Positions 5,718 through 6,191 of a stretch of 6,191 nt of DNA are shown piece by piece. Under the pieces are notes generated by a model, which was given only the letters and a program-made list of their open reading frames with translations, was not told the DNA's origin and did no database searches. The DNA lies in the NCBI GenBank assembly GCA_043763155.1, contig JAYULW010000091.1, positions 1 through 6,191 on the forward strand, written 5' to 3'. Position numbers and translations under genes: made by a program. Within the stretch, counting starts at the first letter, position 1; each line of letters starts with the position of its first letter. The stretch comes from JANYBV01 sp043763155 (lineage in GTDB: Bacteria > Pseudomonadota > Alphaproteobacteria > Rickettsiales > SXRF01).

Positions 5718-6191
5718 TTCTTGTAATCGCGGAACATAATAACAAGGCGCTGCATGCCGCTACGAAAAACGCGGTGACGGCTGCTTCGCAAATGGGCGGG
5801 GATATTGCCGTGCTGGTTGCGGGGCAGGGGTGTGACGCTGTGGCGAAGGAAGCAGCGGGCATTGCGGGTGTTGCCAAAGTATTGGTGGCGGATGCCGCGC
5901 ATTATGCGCATGCGCTGGCAGAAAATATTGCGCCGCTGGTTGCGGGGATTGCGAAGAATTACAGCCACGTTGTGGCGACGGCTACGACGACGGCGAAGGA
6001 TGTGATGCCGCGCGCGGCGGCGCTGACGGATTGTTCGCAGGTGTCGGAAATTGTGCAAGTTGTGTCGGCTGATACGTTCGTGCGGCCGATTTATGCGGGT
6101 AACGCATTGGAGACGGTGCAGAGTACGGAAGCGGTGAAATTTATTACGGTGCGCCAGACGGCGTTTGCGGCTGCGGGTGCGGGTGGTTCGG
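5714..6191 (+). CDS. etfA: Electron transfer flavoprotein subunit alpha, N-terminal part
   Basis: The gene starts in the ATGA overlap with etfB and stays open to the window edge, giving 159 of an expected 310 or so residues. The N-terminus MILVIAEHNNKAL is the standard EtfA start, followed by a Rossmann-like domain I. Conserved blocks include ATTTAKDVMPRAAALTD (90-106) and SADTFVRPIYAGNALETVQS, then the KFITVRQTAF strand. The C-terminal domain that holds FAD, with its signature motif, lies beyond the window. There is no separate Shine-Dalgarno sequence beyond AGGCGAAGG at 5701-5709, consistent with coupling to etfB. I would expect a 3-hydroxybutyryl-CoA dehydrogenase gene to follow, as often happens in related bacteria, but this cannot be seen here. 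Confidence 0.97.
   Translation, partial: MILVIAEHNNKALHAATKNAVTAASQMGGDIAVLVAGQGCDAVAKEAAGIAGVAKVLVADAAHYAHALAENIAPLVAGIAKNYSHVVATATTTAKDVMPRAAALTDCSQVSEIVQVVSADTFVRPIYAGNALETVQSTEAVKFITVRQTAFAAAGAGGS

Noticed and set aside
1..6191. Mobile elements, CRISPR arrays, tRNA/rRNA genes, toxin-antitoxin or defence genes
   Set aside because: I saw no regularly spaced repeats, transposase or integrase motifs, cloverleaf-like segments or terminal inverted repeats. The window looks like ordinary chromosomal metabolism and envelope genes.

Overview
The window most likely comes from an alphaproteobacterial chromosome. The main reason is the order of a small NDUFS6-type zinc-binding protein, a HIG1-type two-helix membrane protein, a PduO-type corrinoid adenosyltransferase, then etfB and etfA. 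From memory, the HIG1/adenosyltransferase/etfB/etfA order is common in Alphaproteobacteria. A CTTGAC-type -35 element and an alphaproteobacterial-style SLT-domain protein agree with this. Genus cannot be read from the sequence. All supported genes are on the + strand.

Region 1 (1-2371) is vitamin B12 uptake. The last 30 codons of an upstream gene end at 94. A 333-base non-coding leader follows, holding a candidate promoter, a cobalamin riboswitch aptamer (about 132-286) and a downstream hairpin (350-425) that can pair with the btuB Shine-Dalgarno sequence. The TonB-dependent receptor gene btuB (428-2314) comes next and ends in a strong intrinsic terminator (2341-2371).

Region 2 (2372-3954) is an AT-rich intergenic stretch with no supported gene, then a secreted SLT-family lytic transglycosylase-like protein with a Pro/Ala-rich C-terminal half. 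It looks like an independent transcription unit unrelated to B12.

Region 3 (about 3966-6191) is a tightly packed operon: zf-CHCC protein, HIG1-type protein, corrinoid adenosyltransferase, EtfB and the first 159 residues of EtfA, which runs off the window. Gene junctions are 1-4 base overlaps or 2-base gaps, which suggests translational coupling. The adenosyltransferase makes adenosylcobalamin, which is itself the usual ligand of cobalamin riboswitches. BtuB import and this enzyme therefore form a plausible uptake, activation and feedback loop within 5 kb. ETF carries electrons from acyl-CoA dehydrogenases to the respiratory chain, and the two small proteins resemble accessory proteins of mitochondrial respiratory complexes, so the rest of the operon has a respiratory theme.

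I found no mobile element, CRISPR array, tRNA or rRNA, and nothing that convincingly represents a wholly new system. The most informative unannotated structure is the btuB expression platform.
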